The notes beneath the pieces were generated by a model that made no database searches, had not been told where the DNA came from, and was given only the letters and a program-made list of their open reading frames with translations. The position numbers were made by a program, and so were the translations under genes. A stretch of 64,000 nucleotides of DNA from Larsenimonas suaedae (lineage in GTDB: Bacteria; Pseudomonadota; Gammaproteobacteria; Pseudomonadales; Halomonadaceae), in contig NZ_JAMLJI010000004.1 of the NCBI RefSeq assembly GCF_023712105.1, forward strand, positions 372,001-436,000, read 5' to 3'. Of the stretch, positions 1 through 7,988 are shown in pieces. The first letter of the stretch is position 1. Each line of letters opens with the position of its first letter.

Positions 1-121
1 GGCGGAAACGGCATCCTTCCACGGATTCACGGCCATAACCATTGCCGGTGACGCCTCACCGACAGCACTTGCACGTGCTGTCGCTCACTGTGTGGCGCCT
101 TCTAACCTTGATAAAGGCTAG
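1..121 (+). CDS. hemD: Uroporphyrinogen-III synthase, C-terminal end (partial)
   Basis: Only the last 39 codons are inside the window; the reading frame enters at base 2 and stops with TAG at 119-121. The peptide contains FTAITIAGDASPTALARAV, which resembles the C-terminal end of HemD, the enzyme that cyclises hydroxymethylbilane to uroporphyrinogen III in tetrapyrrole synthesis. The call leans mainly on context: hemX begins 6 bases after the stop and hemY follows, the usual hemC-hemD-hemX-hemY order of gammaproteobacteria. The start lies outside the window. Confidence 0.82.
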   Translation, partial: AETASFHGFTAITIAGDASPTALARAVAHCVAPSNLDKG

Positions 122-127
122 TGATAC

Positions 128-1300
128 ATGAGCAAGCAAGAACACGACAACGACGATAACGCCGCTTCGACTCACAGCCAGACTGTGCCGCCTTCGTCCT
201 CTGGCTCAGAAAGCGGTAAGAGCACCAAGACAGAGACGCCCGACAAGGCAAGTACGCGTTACAGCGCGGGCGGGGCCAATACGCCGCCCAAACACGGCGG
301 CTCCGGGTCGGGCTCGGGCGGAAACAAGGGCAAGGGCAGCAAGGCGCTGGTCGTGGTGCTTGTCATTGTATTGCTCGTGATGCTGGTGGGATTTGGCTTC
401 GGCGCCAAGATGCTCATGGATCAAAAGGCACGGCTGGCATCGCTTGACCAACAGGTGGCCAGCACCGAGCCGCTTAAGCAGACGCTGTCTCAGCAGCAGA
501 ACACGATCGAATCGCTCAAGGCCTCGATCGAGGAAACCGGTCAGACTCAGCAAAAAGTGCTCAGTGAGCTCTCTGCATCACAGCAGACCGATGCCCGTGA
601 ATGGATGTACGCCGAAGTCGAGTATCTTCTGCGTCTGGCCAATCAGCGCCTGCAGCTCGAGCGCGACGTCAGCGGGGCCTATACCCTGCTCAAGAGCGCC
701 GACAACCGACTCACTCAGGCCGACAACCCCGCCCTTACGCCGGTGCGTCGACAGATTCATTCCGAGTTGAGCGCGCTTGACAGCGTCCCGAGCGTGGATG
801 AAACCGGTCTGTACCTGTCGCTTGCGTCCGAGGCTCAGCAGTTTGAACGGCTGCCGCTGGCGCAGGATACCCAGGCCCTGTCGGCCAAGGTGGATGACGG
901 CTCGACCTACAGTGGCGGCTGGCGTGAACAGTTGGCGCGCCTCGGTCAGCAGCTGAAGGATCTGGTCACGGTGCGTCATCACGACGAAGCCCTTGAAGCC
1001 CTGATTACACCGGAACAGGAAGGGTATCTCCGCCAGAACGTTCGCCTGATGCTCGAGCAGGCGCAGCTTGCGCTGCTCAAGGGCCAGCCGGACATCTATG
1101 CCCAGAGCATCGAGCGGGCACAGACGCTGGTCAAGCAGTACTACCAGACCAGCGACGAGCGTGTTCGCACGGCGCTGTCTCGTCTTGATGAGCTGGCCAA
1201 CGAAACGATCCATCCGGAGCTTCCCGACATCAGTGCGTCACTGAGCACCCTGCGTGACATCATGCGCAAGCGCTATGAGCAGCAAGGAGCTTCCGAATGA
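128..1300 (+). CDS. hemX: HemX family protein
   Basis: 390 residues, close to the usual HemX length. Residues 1-70 are a hydrophilic Ser/Thr/Gly/Asn-rich cytoplasmic segment. One membrane helix spans about 73-93, followed by a Gln/Leu-rich probable coiled coil (about 100-150) and a helical, presumably periplasmic domain. HemX is often labelled uroporphyrinogen-III C-methyltransferase, but this protein has no visible SAM-binding methyltransferase motifs, so that enzymatic name should not be trusted. It probably acts as a membrane partner in haem synthesis. The start is 6 bases after hemD and the stop overlaps the hemY start by 4 bases, so translational coupling is likely. Confidence 0.9.
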   Translation: MSKQEHDNDDNAASTHSQTVPPSSSGSESGKSTKTETPDKASTRYSAGGANTPPKHGGSGSGSGGNKGKGSKALVVVLVIVLLVMLVGFGFGAKMLMDQKARLASLDQQVASTEPLKQTLSQQQNTIESLKASIEETGQTQQKVLSELSASQQTDAREWMYAEVEYLLRLANQRLQLERDVSGAYTLLKSADNRLTQADNPALTPVRRQIHSELSALDSVPSVDETGLYLSLASEAQQFERLPLAQDTQALSAKVDDGSTYSGGWREQLARLGQQLKDLVTVRHHDEALEALITPEQEGYLRQNVRLMLEQAQLALLKGQPDIYAQSIERAQTLVKQYYQTSDERVRTALSRLDELANETIHPELPDISASLSTLRDIMRKRYEQQGASE

Positions 1301-2514
1301 GAAAACTGATTCTGTTCATCGTCATCGGTTTGGCGGTGGGTGCGCTGTTCGGGCAGCTCATGTTGTCCACACCGGGCTACTTCCTGATCAGAGTGGGGGA
1401 TACCTCCATCCAGACCTCGTTCTGGCTCGGACTTATCGTGCTGTTCGTGCTGTTCTGGGTGCTTTATGCACTGGTGCGGATTCTTTCAAGCCTTCGTCGC
1501 CCGGTCGGACGGCTCAAGCGCTGGAATAACCGGACGCGTAACCGTCAGGCCATGCACCGCACCGTTCAAGGTCTGGTCGCGCTGGCAGAAGGTCACTGGA
1601 AAAAGGCCGAGAAGTCGCTGGTACGCTCGGCCGATGATTCCTCGGCGCCTTTGATCAACTACCTCTCTGCGGCACTGGCGGCGCACTACCAGGGCCGCTA
1701 CGACCAGTCGGAAACCCTGCTCAAGAAGGCGCACGGCAGCACCGAGGGCGCGGATACTGCGGTATCGCTGATTCAGGCGCAGCTGATGCTTGATCGTGAG
1801 CAGCATGAGCAGGCGGTCGCCACGCTTACGCGGATCGAAAAGCAGTTGCCGGAACACCCGCAGGTGCTCAAGTTGCTTAAACAGGCCTACTTGAGTGTGG
1901 GCGACTGGGATGGTCTTCGTCGTCTGATGCCGCGTCTTGAACGCCATAATCTGGTGTCCGATGAGGAACGTAGAACGCTTGAGCGCAGCGCCTATCTGGC
2001 CTCGATCAGAAACGCATCCGGCGATTACCGTCGTCTTGACGAGGTGCGTCAGCTCTGGGCGGAAATGCCGGATTCACTGCGCAATGACCCGGAACTGGTG
2101 CTGATCTACGTCGAATCGCTTTACAAGGCCGGCGAAGAGAATCAGGCCGAGCGCCTGCTCCGCCAGACCCTCAAGGAGCACTGGGATGCAGCGCTGGTCC
2201 TGCGCTATGGCCTTTTGAACGTCGACGTGGAGCGCCAGCAGATGCACGCCGAGAAGTGGGCCGAAGAGCGCCCGCAGGACCCGGACCTGATGTTGACGCT
2301 TGGCCGGCTGGCCCTTCGCAACCAGCAGTGGGAAAAAGCCCGCGAATACTTCGAGGCAAGCTATCGAAGCCGCCCGGATCGCATGGCCTGCGCGGAACTT
2401 GCCCGGCTCTATACGAGCCTTGGCGAGCGGGAAAAAGCGCAGAAGTACTATCGCCAAAGCGTCGATATGCTGCATGAGACCCTACCGGAGCTGCCGCAGC
2501 CGTCTCATTCCTGA
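1297..2514 (+). CDS. hemY: Haem biosynthesis protein HemY (membrane TPR protein)
   Basis: 405 residues, the expected HemY length. Two N-terminal membrane helices (about 4-24 and 40-62) are followed by a long soluble region of alpha-helical tetratricopeptide-like repeats; the clearest is near the C terminus (WEKAREYFEASYRSRPD, then YTSLGEREKAQKYYRQS). This is the proteobacterial HemY of the hemCDXY operon and not the protoporphyrinogen oxidase also called HemY in Bacillus. Its exact role is unsettled; a scaffold or regulator of late haem steps at the inner membrane is the usual proposal. It overlaps hemX by ATGA and is the last gene before a strong terminator. Confidence 0.92.
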   Translation: MRKLILFIVIGLAVGALFGQLMLSTPGYFLIRVGDTSIQTSFWLGLIVLFVLFWVLYALVRILSSLRRPVGRLKRWNNRTRNRQAMHRTVQGLVALAEGHWKKAEKSLVRSADDSSAPLINYLSAALAAHYQGRYDQSETLLKKAHGSTEGADTAVSLIQAQLMLDREQHEQAVATLTRIEKQLPEHPQVLKLLKQAYLSVGDWDGLRRLMPRLERHNLVSDEERRTLERSAYLASIRNASGDYRRLDEVRQLWAEMPDSLRNDPELVLIYVESLYKAGEENQAERLLRQTLKEHWDAALVLRYGLLNVDVERQQMHAEKWAEERPQDPDLMLTLGRLALRNQQWEKAREYFEASYRSRPDRMACAELARLYTSLGEREKAQKYYRQSVDMLHETLPELPQPSHS

Positions 2515-2537
2515 CGTCACGTAAAGCTCTCGTCTCC

Positions 2538-2566
2538 ACGCCCCGCCTTCGCGGGGCGTTTTTTTT
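2538..2566 (+). terminator. Rho-independent terminator of the hem operon
   Basis: A perfect 9-bp stem (ACGCCCCGC / GCGGGGCGT) with a CTTC loop is followed by a run of T. It starts 24 bases after the hemY stop, so it ends the hemDXY transcript. Confidence 0.93.
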
Positions 2567-2580
2567 GCGGGCACCGTGGG

Positions 2581-2652
2581 GATGTGGGCGTGGATGTTGA
2601 TGTTGATGTGGATGTGGATGTGGATGTGGATGTGGATGTGGATGTGGATGTG
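2581..2652 (+). repeat. GATGTG hexanucleotide tandem repeat
   Basis: Eight perfect GATGTG units run from 2605 to 2652. They are preceded by two GATGTT units (2593-2604) and a degenerate GATGTG-GGCGTG pair at 2581-2592, about 72 bp in all. The array lies between the hem terminator and the ribosome-binding site of the next gene. Its frame is open into that gene and would read as alternating Val-Asp from a GTG at 2584, but I place the true start downstream at 2743. Because the unit is 6 bp, copy-number change would not shift a reading frame; it would change promoter or leader spacing. Confidence 0.95.
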
Positions 2653-2742
2653 GGCCGGATTTTGAGGGCCGTACAGGCGTGTACAGGCAAAGCCTTCTAT
2701 CTTAAGTCACGAACAAGGATGTCATTTGATCTGAGGAGCGCC

Positions 2743-4326
2743 ATGTACCGCCGTGCATTTTTTACAACCGTTGCCGTGTTATTCGTCGTCATCGCTGCGC
2801 TGGCGGTGCTGGTCTCGCCCTGGTGGCATCTGGCTTGGGTGGTCTGGCTTGCCCTGACAGCGCTTGGCATCAAGGATTTGAGTTCGAGCTACAACGTCCT
2901 GACCAACTACCCGATCGTTGGGCATCTCAGGTATTTGCTTGAATTCATCCGCCCGGAGCTTCGCCAGTATTTTTTCGAATCCGAATCCAGCGGCCGTCCG
3001 TTCAGCCGAGAGCAGCGTCAGCTGATCAACGCCCGTGCCGAGGGCGCATCGGATGCCATGCCGTTCGGCACGCTGCGCGATGTCGATGCCCCGGGCTATG
3101 ACTATTCGGCGCACTCGCTGTCGCCGAAAGAGGTCGATCAGGCCCATGCGCGCATCCGGGTGGGCGGGCCGCAATGTACGGCGCCCTATGAGTCTTCGAT
3201 TTTCAATATCTCCGGCATGAGCTTCGGAGCCCTTTCCGGTAACGCCATTCTTGCCATGAACAAGGGCGCCAAGAAAGGCGGGTTCGCGCACGACACCGGC
3301 GAAGGCGCGATTAGCCCCTACCATGAAAAGTACGGTGGCGACCTGATCTGGCAGCTGGGCACCGGCTACTTCGGCTGTCGCACCGAGGGCGGCCGCTTCG
3401 ACCCGGAGGCCTTCAAGGAAAAGGCCTGCGGCGAGCAGGTCAAGATGATCGAGATCAAGCTCTCCCAGGGGGCCAAGCCCTCACACGGCGGGCTGCTTCC
3501 TGCGTCCAAGGTCAATGAGGAAATTGCCGACACCCGCAAGATCGAGGTAGGGCAGGCGTGTGAGTCTCCCGCCGCGCACCCGGAGTTTTCGACGCCCAAG
3601 GGGCTTTTGGCGTTCGTTGCACGTCTTCGTGAGTTAAGCGGTGGCAAGCCGGTCGGCTTCAAGCTCTGCATTGGGAAGCGCAGCGAGTTTTTAAGCATCT
3701 GCAAGGCGATGGTCGAGACCGGGACCTACCCGGATTTCATTACGGTCGATGGCGCGGAAGGCGGCACTGGCGCGGCGCCTGCCGAATTTTCCGACAGTTT
3801 CGGCCTTTTCATCAACGAGGCACTGCCGTTCGTGGATCAGGCGCTGACCGGCTGTGGGCTGCGCGAGCACATTCGAGTGATTGCCAGTGGCAAGGTCGCG
3901 CTCGGCTATGACATGGTGGTCAAGCACGCACTCGGAGCCGATATCTGCCACGCCGCACGCCCCTTCATGTTTGCCGTCGGCTGCATCCAGTCCCGGCGTT
4001 GCCACACCAATCAGTGCCCGACCGGTGTTGCCACGCAGGATCCACGACGCTCTCAGGCACTGGACGTCGAAGAGAAATATCAGCGCGTGGCGACGTTTCA
4101 TTCGGCCACCATTACCTCGTTTTTCAACATGGTCGGCGCCATGGGGCTGGATTCACCCGCGCAATTGACGCCGCACATGATCCAGCACCGCTCGCGCTAT
4201 GCGCCGGCCACCTCCTACGATCACATGATCGGGCCAATCCTTTCCGAGGGCGAGCTGATCCGTGGCGAGGCATTGGCCGAACCCTGGCAGGCGCATTGGC
4301 AAGCGGCTTCCGCCGAGCGCTTCTAG
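2743..4326 (+). CDS. FMN-binding glutamate synthase family protein, membrane-anchored
   Basis: 527 residues from the ATG at 2743, chosen because GAGGAG lies 5 bases upstream; longer starts at 2719 or 2584 would add a repeat-encoded tail. Two hydrophobic helices occupy residues 5-45. The rest matches the FMN domain of glutamate synthase: VGFKLCIGK, DFITVDGAEGGTGAAP in the FMN barrel, and the 3Fe-4S cysteine pattern C-x5-C-x4-C in GCIQSRRCHTNQCPTGVAT. The glutamine amidotransferase domain is absent, so it is not a complete GOGAT large subunit. Members of this family are oxidoreductases of mostly unknown substrate. It is monocistronic, between the hem terminator and a convergent MATE gene. Confidence 0.85.
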   Translation: MYRRAFFTTVAVLFVVIAALAVLVSPWWHLAWVVWLALTALGIKDLSSSYNVLTNYPIVGHLRYLLEFIRPELRQYFFESESSGRPFSREQRQLINARAEGASDAMPFGTLRDVDAPGYDYSAHSLSPKEVDQAHARIRVGGPQCTAPYESSIFNISGMSFGALSGNAILAMNKGAKKGGFAHDTGEGAISPYHEKYGGDLIWQLGTGYFGCRTEGGRFDPEAFKEKACGEQVKMIEIKLSQGAKPSHGGLLPASKVNEEIADTRKIEVGQACESPAAHPEFSTPKGLLAFVARLRELSGGKPVGFKLCIGKRSEFLSICKAMVETGTYPDFITVDGAEGGTGAAPAEFSDSFGLFINEALPFVDQALTGCGLREHIRVIASGKVALGYDMVVKHALGADICHAARPFMFAVGCIQSRRCHTNQCPTGVATQDPRRSQALDVEEKYQRVATFHSATITSFFNMVGAMGLDSPAQLTPHMIQHRSRYAPATSYDHMIGPILSEGELIRGEALAEPWQAHWQAASAERF

Positions 4327-4346
4327 GACTGCTGTGGGCGATGGCG

Positions 4347-5759
4347 TCATGCAGGCCGGTCGGAGGTGGCCTGTTTTGACGTCGGTGCCTCATGCGCAAG
4401 CGTAGCGGTGAGCCAGTGACCCTTGGCAAACCACAGCCAGGTGATCAGCGCGGTCGCCACATTGGTAATCGGAAAGGCCCACCAGATGCCTGCGCCCCCG
4501 AGCGGCGTGGCGCTTGAAAGCACGAACGCCAGTGGAAACTGGACGCCCCATTGGGAAATCAGCGTCAGGGTCATGGGTATCAATGTCTTGCCCGCAGCCC
4601 TGAACGCCCCCGTCAGCACCATCTGAAACCCCATGAACCCGAAGGTCAGGGCGACGACACGAAGGAACTCGGCGCCGTGTTCGATTACTTCCGGATCTTC
4701 CGGCACGAACACGGCCACAAGCTGCGGCGCGCTCAAGAAAATTGCCACACCAATGATGCTCAGTGTGAGAAAGGCGATCACGCCACTCAGGCGCGCAATG
4801 TGGCGCGCCCGCTCCAAAAGCCCGGCGCCGATGTTCTGACCGACGACCGCGGCGGTTGACATCGAAAGCCCGAGGGCAGGGATGACGATGAACCCGAGGA
4901 TGTTCATGCCCACCCCGTAGGCGGCAGTAATGGCGGTGTCGAAGCCTGTGACCAGAACCACCATGACATTCATGGCAAGCGCCCGCGCCGACAGCTCGAT
5001 CGAGGCTGGCGTGCCGATTGAAAAGGCGCGGCGTATGACGGCGGTGTCCGGGCGCATATTGCGCCAGCTCAATCGGATGCCGAGTTTTCCCCGTGCCAGT
5101 AGAGCCACGGCGCACGCAAAGGCGAGTCCCTGTGTGACCAGCGTGGCAAGCGCGGCGCCGGCCACGCCAAGTGCCGGGAATGCGCCCCAGCCAAAGATGA
5201 ACAGCGGGTCCAGCACCACGTTAAGCCCCACGGTGCCCGCGACGATGTACAGCGGCAGCCGCACTTCACCGGCGCCTCTTAAAAGCGCCTGACACATTGA
5301 AAACCCGAACGTGAATACCGTACCGGTCAGGGCGATGCGCAAAAACGCCAGGGCGTCCTGTCTTACGGCGTCGGTGATACCCAAGCCATCGAGCAGCAGG
5401 GGCGCAAGGAGGTGACCAAGCACTGCAAGAATCACGGAGGCAATCACGACCATCAGCAGTGTCTGGGCGGTCACGTGATCGGCCTCGCGTTGGCGATTGG
5501 CGCCGATGTACTGGGCGATCAATGTCGAGCCTGCCACGCTGAAGCCGGAGCCGAGTGCGAATAGAAAGAAGATGACCGGTGTGCAGACCGAAACCGCCGC
5601 CACCGCCTGACCGCCCAGCCGCCCGACCCAGAAGGCGTCGATCAGCTGGTAGGCCGATTGCAATATATTGGCGAAAACGATGGGGACGGCCAGCTTGAGC
5701 AGGGAGGCAAGAATGGGCCCTTCAAGCAAGGGGCTTCGTTGATCGGCCGGCAAGAACAA
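4347..5759 (-). CDS. MATE family efflux transporter
   Basis: 470 residues with about twelve hydrophobic helices in two homologous halves, typical of MATE (multidrug and toxin extrusion) carriers, which export cationic drugs or metabolites in exchange for Na+ or H+. Family signatures include PIVFANILQSAYQLIDAFWVGRLG near the N terminus, GSGFSVAGSTLIAQYIGA in helix 2 and SMSTAAVVGQNIGAG in the second half. Closest in style to the NorM/DinF-like group. It is a single gene convergent with the FMN protein and divergent from the DUF2780 gene. Substrate cannot be read from sequence; Na+ coupling would suit a halophile but is a guess. Confidence 0.9.
   Translation of the reverse strand: MFLPADQRSPLLEGPILASLLKLAVPIVFANILQSAYQLIDAFWVGRLGGQAVAAVSVCTPVIFFLFALGSGFSVAGSTLIAQYIGANRQREADHVTAQTLLMVVIASVILAVLGHLLAPLLLDGLGITDAVRQDALAFLRIALTGTVFTFGFSMCQALLRGAGEVRLPLYIVAGTVGLNVVLDPLFIFGWGAFPALGVAGAALATLVTQGLAFACAVALLARGKLGIRLSWRNMRPDTAVIRRAFSIGTPASIELSARALAMNVMVVLVTGFDTAITAAYGVGMNILGFIVIPALGLSMSTAAVVGQNIGAGLLERARHIARLSGVIAFLTLSIIGVAIFLSAPQLVAVFVPEDPEVIEHGAEFLRVVALTFGFMGFQMVLTGAFRAAGKTLIPMTLTLISQWGVQFPLAFVLSSATPLGGAGIWWAFPITNVATALITWLWFAKGHWLTATLAHEAPTSKQATSDRPA
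4352..4377 (+). terminator. Probable terminator between convergent genes
   Basis: CAGGCC (4352-4357) pairs with GGCCTG (4368-4373) and is followed by TTTT. It sits 25 bases after the FMN-protein stop and overlaps the last codons of the convergent MATE gene. Confidence 0.5.
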
Positions 5760-5861
5760 CCTCGGATATCAAAATGGAGCAAGGCGCCATGTTACCAGCC
5801 GATACGTGCGGCCGCTGGCCTTTGGGCAATTGTTTTCTATCCTAAAGGGAATGCTTGGCAG

Positions 5862-5882
5862 GCAACCGTGTCTTACGGTTGC
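5862..5882 (+). promoter_or_regulatory. Leader hairpin ahead of the DUF2780 gene
   Basis: GCAACCG and CGGTTGC (7-bp perfect stem, 7-base loop TGTCTTA) lie 25 bases upstream of the start codon. There is no T-run, so it is not a terminator; it could stabilise the messenger or mark a regulator site. Function not known. Confidence 0.35.
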
Positions 5883-5907
5883 ACTTATCATGAATCACGG
5901 AGGAACG

Positions 5908-6504
5908 ATGAAAAAATACCTGATGCCCGGTGTCGCACTCTGCATTGGTATGGCGGCTGCACCTGCCATGGCGTTTGACCTGCAAAAGGCGGCCAATGAT
6001 GCAATGAGCAGCGAGAGCGGCAAGCACGTCATCTCGACGCTTGGACAGGCCTCGCAAGAGCGTCAGGCGGCATTTGCGGCCAATACCACCGAAAGCAATC
6101 TGTCAAAGGCGGCGGATCTGACCAAAAAGCTCTCCAGTGAGCTCGGCGTCAGCCCGACGCAGGCCGTTGGCGGCGCGGCATCGATGCTTGCGATGGCCAA
6201 GTCGAGCCTCAGCACCGATCAGTTCAATCAGCTTTCCAACCAGGCGCCGAGTGTCACAGGCCTTATGTCAAGCGCGCGCACCAGTTCGGCCATGAGTTCA
6301 GCGCTCGAAGCGCTTTCAGGCAATGACTCGGGCGGTGCGTCTGGCACAAACATGCTGGGCTCGACCTTCCAGTCTCTTGGCATGGACGCATCCATGATTC
6401 GGCAGTTTGCGCCTGTCATGTTGAGCTATTTCAAATCCGAGGGCGTTTCCTCGATGCTGACCGGTGCGCTTTCAAGCGTCTGGGGTTCGGCCTCTAACGG
6501 CTGA
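5908..6504 (+). CDS. DUF2780 domain secreted protein (VcgC/VcgE-like)
   Basis: 198 residues from the ATG at 5908, preceded by GGAGGA; the frame is open further upstream but without a ribosome-binding site. Residues 1-24 form a signal peptide with probable cleavage after APAMA. The mature part is small, Ser/Ala/Met-rich and helical, with a region like DUF2780 (LGVSPTQAVGGAASMLAMAKSSL... and a C-terminal LTGALSSVWG). This family is widespread in gammaproteobacteria and has no established function. It is most likely periplasmic. It stands alone between two divergent or convergent neighbours. Confidence 0.8.
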   Translation: MKKYLMPGVALCIGMAAAPAMAFDLQKAANDAMSSESGKHVISTLGQASQERQAAFAANTTESNLSKAADLTKKLSSELGVSPTQAVGGAASMLAMAKSSLSTDQFNQLSNQAPSVTGLMSSARTSSAMSSALEALSGNDSGGASGTNMLGSTFQSLGMDASMIRQFAPVMLSYFKSEGVSSMLTGALSSVWGSASNG

Positions 6505-6516
6505 TCGGTCGTGGTA

Positions 6517-6544
6517 CGGAACGGCGGGCTGCTCTGTCGTTCCG
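6517..6544. other. Inverted repeat downstream of the DUF2780 gene
   Basis: CGGAACG (6517-6523) and CGTTCCG (6538-6544) can pair around a 14-base loop, 12 bases after the DUF2780 stop. No T-run follows, so termination here would be weak or factor-assisted. Confidence 0.3.
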
Positions 6545-6596
6545 GCCTAAAGCCGCGTTGGATAGGCGCAGGGCGAGGTGTAGAAAAATCAGGCAT

Positions 6597-6622
6597 AAAA
6601 AAACGCCACATGAACTGTGGCG
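6597..6622 (-). terminator. Rho-independent terminator on the minus strand without an upstream gene
   Basis: A 7-bp perfect stem with a GTTCA loop (minus strand) runs directly into seven T. No open reading frame on the minus strand between here and 9.1 kb is credible, so the terminator most likely belongs to a non-coding transcript. On the plus strand it would lack a T-run. Confidence 0.75.
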
Positions 6623-6701
6623 CTGATAAGGACCGTGACTAGCTTGATGAGGAGGTGCCCTGACGGCGAGGCCGTCAGAGCGCGGGTTGAATCTCAACCC
6701 G
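6597..6701 (-). ncRNA. Putative small RNA on the minus strand
   Basis: Read on the minus strand, this gap shows the layout of a trans-acting small RNA. A -35-like TTGAAT (6736-6731) is separated by exactly 17 bases from a -10-like TATCGT (6713-6708). Then come hairpin CGGGTTGA-GAT-TCAACCCG (6701-6683), hairpin CTGACGGC-CTC-GCCGTCAG (6678-6660), and an unpaired stretch containing CACCTCCTCATC (about 6656-6645), able to pair with Shine-Dalgarno sequences. It ends in a clean terminator, stem CGCCACA/TGTGGCG (6622-6604) followed by seven U (6603-6597). No protein gene on that strand could use this terminator. Promoter boxes are only 4 of 6 matches each, and I recognise no known RNA family. Confidence 0.35.
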
Positions 6702-6948
6702 AAATCCACGATAAAGAAGTGCGGTTGATTATTCAAGTCATTTGATAATCTTTTTCATATAAAATATTGCTAACCTTCTTCTGCGACATCCCACCCCTTT
6801 ACGGCCTTCTTTATTAAGCGTTTCATTGTGAATGCGCGACGTATCCTTGCGCGAAATACGGTGGCCTGTTGTACCTGACGGCCGCCGTGCGATTGTTCGG
6901 CGCAGTGATCCGCTGCGCCTCATCCGGGCTTATCAAGAAGGGATTGCA
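6702..6948 (+). other. AT-rich upstream region of ldhA
   Basis: About 250 bases ahead of ldhA. Bases 6721-6780 are clearly AT-rich for this genome and include TTGATA (6742) and TATAAA-like stretches (6758-6765), but not with standard spacing, so I do not assign a promoter. The frame upstream of ldhA is open from 6832; it lacks a ribosome-binding site and is not conserved LdhA sequence. Confidence 0.4.
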
Positions 6949-7968
6949 ATGAAGGTTACCGTGTTTAGTGCTCAACCCTATGACCGTCGGTTTTTCGACC
7001 TGTGCACCGACCACTCCGGCACTGAATCGCTCGTGTCCTTTACCTATCAGTCGGCGGCGCTGACGCAGGAGACCGCCGCGCTTGCCGACGACAGCGACGG
7101 TGTCTGTGTCTTCGTCAACGATGTGCTCGATGCCGAGGTCCTTACGATTCTCGCCCGCCAGGGCGTGACGCTGATCGTTCTGCGCTGTGCCGGTTTCAAC
7201 AACGTGGATCTCGATAAGGCGCACGCGCTTGGAATGCATGTTGCCCGCGTACCGGCCTATTCCCCTGAAGCCGTGGCAGAGCACGCCGTGGCATTGATCC
7301 AGACGCTCAATCGGCGCATTCATCGGGCATTCAACCGAGTGCGCGAGGGCAATTTTCAGCTTGATGGCCTGCTTGGCATGACGCTTCACGGCAAGACGGT
7401 CGGTATTGTCGGCACCGGCAAGATCGGACTGGCGCTTGCCCGCATCATGAAAGGCTTCGGCTGTCGGGTGCTCGGCCATGACCCGTACCCCGCCGAGGCC
7501 TTCAAGGACATCGGCACGCTGGTGCCGCTTGAGACCTTGCTGTCCGAATCGGATGTGGTTAGCCTTCACTGCCCCTTGCTTCCGGCCACGCACCACCTGA
7601 TCGATGCCGAGGCGCTGGCCTCGATGAAACCCGGTGCGATGCTGATCAACACCTCCCGCGGCGGGTTGATCGATACGCCTGCGGTCATCTCCGCCCTGAA
7701 GATGCGCCATCTCGGGGCGTTGGCCATTGACGTCTACGAGCAGGAAGGGGGCATCTTCTTCAATGATCACTCTGACGACATTATCGAAGACGATATTTTT
7801 CAGCGGCTGATGACCTTTCCAAACGTACTGGTGACCGGGCATCAGGGCTTTTTTACTCAGGAAGCGCTCACGGAAATCGCCGAGGTCACCTTCGGTAATA
7901 TCCAGGCCTTCATGCACGGGCACGCGAGCCCGAACGCTCTGGTCGATGCCGACGGAGTGCACGTATAA
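6949..7968 (+). CDS. ldhA: D-lactate dehydrogenase, fermentative type (2-hydroxyacid dehydrogenase)
   Basis: 339 residues from the ATG at 6949, with AGAAGGGA upstream. It reduces pyruvate to D-lactate with NADH in the cytoplasm. N-terminal MKVTVFSAQPYDRRFF, the NAD-binding GTGKIG in HGKTVGIVGTGKIG, the catalytic-arginine motif CAGFNNVD, NTSRGGLID and the catalytic histidine in VTGHQGFF all match LdhA-type D-LDH more closely than general 2-hydroxyacid dehydrogenases. The segment DDIIEDDIFQRL is also LdhA-like. It is followed 20 bases later by a small membrane-protein gene that may share its transcript. Confidence 0.9.
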   Translation: MKVTVFSAQPYDRRFFDLCTDHSGTESLVSFTYQSAALTQETAALADDSDGVCVFVNDVLDAEVLTILARQGVTLIVLRCAGFNNVDLDKAHALGMHVARVPAYSPEAVAEHAVALIQTLNRRIHRAFNRVREGNFQLDGLLGMTLHGKTVGIVGTGKIGLALARIMKGFGCRVLGHDPYPAEAFKDIGTLVPLETLLSESDVVSLHCPLLPATHHLIDAEALASMKPGAMLINTSRGGLIDTPAVISALKMRHLGALAIDVYEQEGGIFFNDHSDDIIEDDIFQRLMTFPNVLVTGHQGFFTQEALTEIAEVTFGNIQAFMHGHASPNALVDADGVHV

Positions 7969-7988
7969 AACTGCTCTCGGGAGAGCCC

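Noticed and set aside
128-1300. HemX as a SAM-dependent methyltransferase
   Set aside because: The usual database label, but no methyltransferase motif is visible; the protein is a membrane-anchored coiled coil.
2584-2742. N-terminal Val-Asp repeat extension of the FMN protein from GTG 2584
   Set aside because: The ATG at 2743 has a good ribosome-binding site and begins the conserved part; the extension is repeat DNA. Kept only as a possibility in the findings.
6494-6736. 80-residue minus-strand frame over the putative small RNA
   Set aside because: It starts with TTG inside the -35-like element, runs through three hairpins and the terminator, and resembles no protein.
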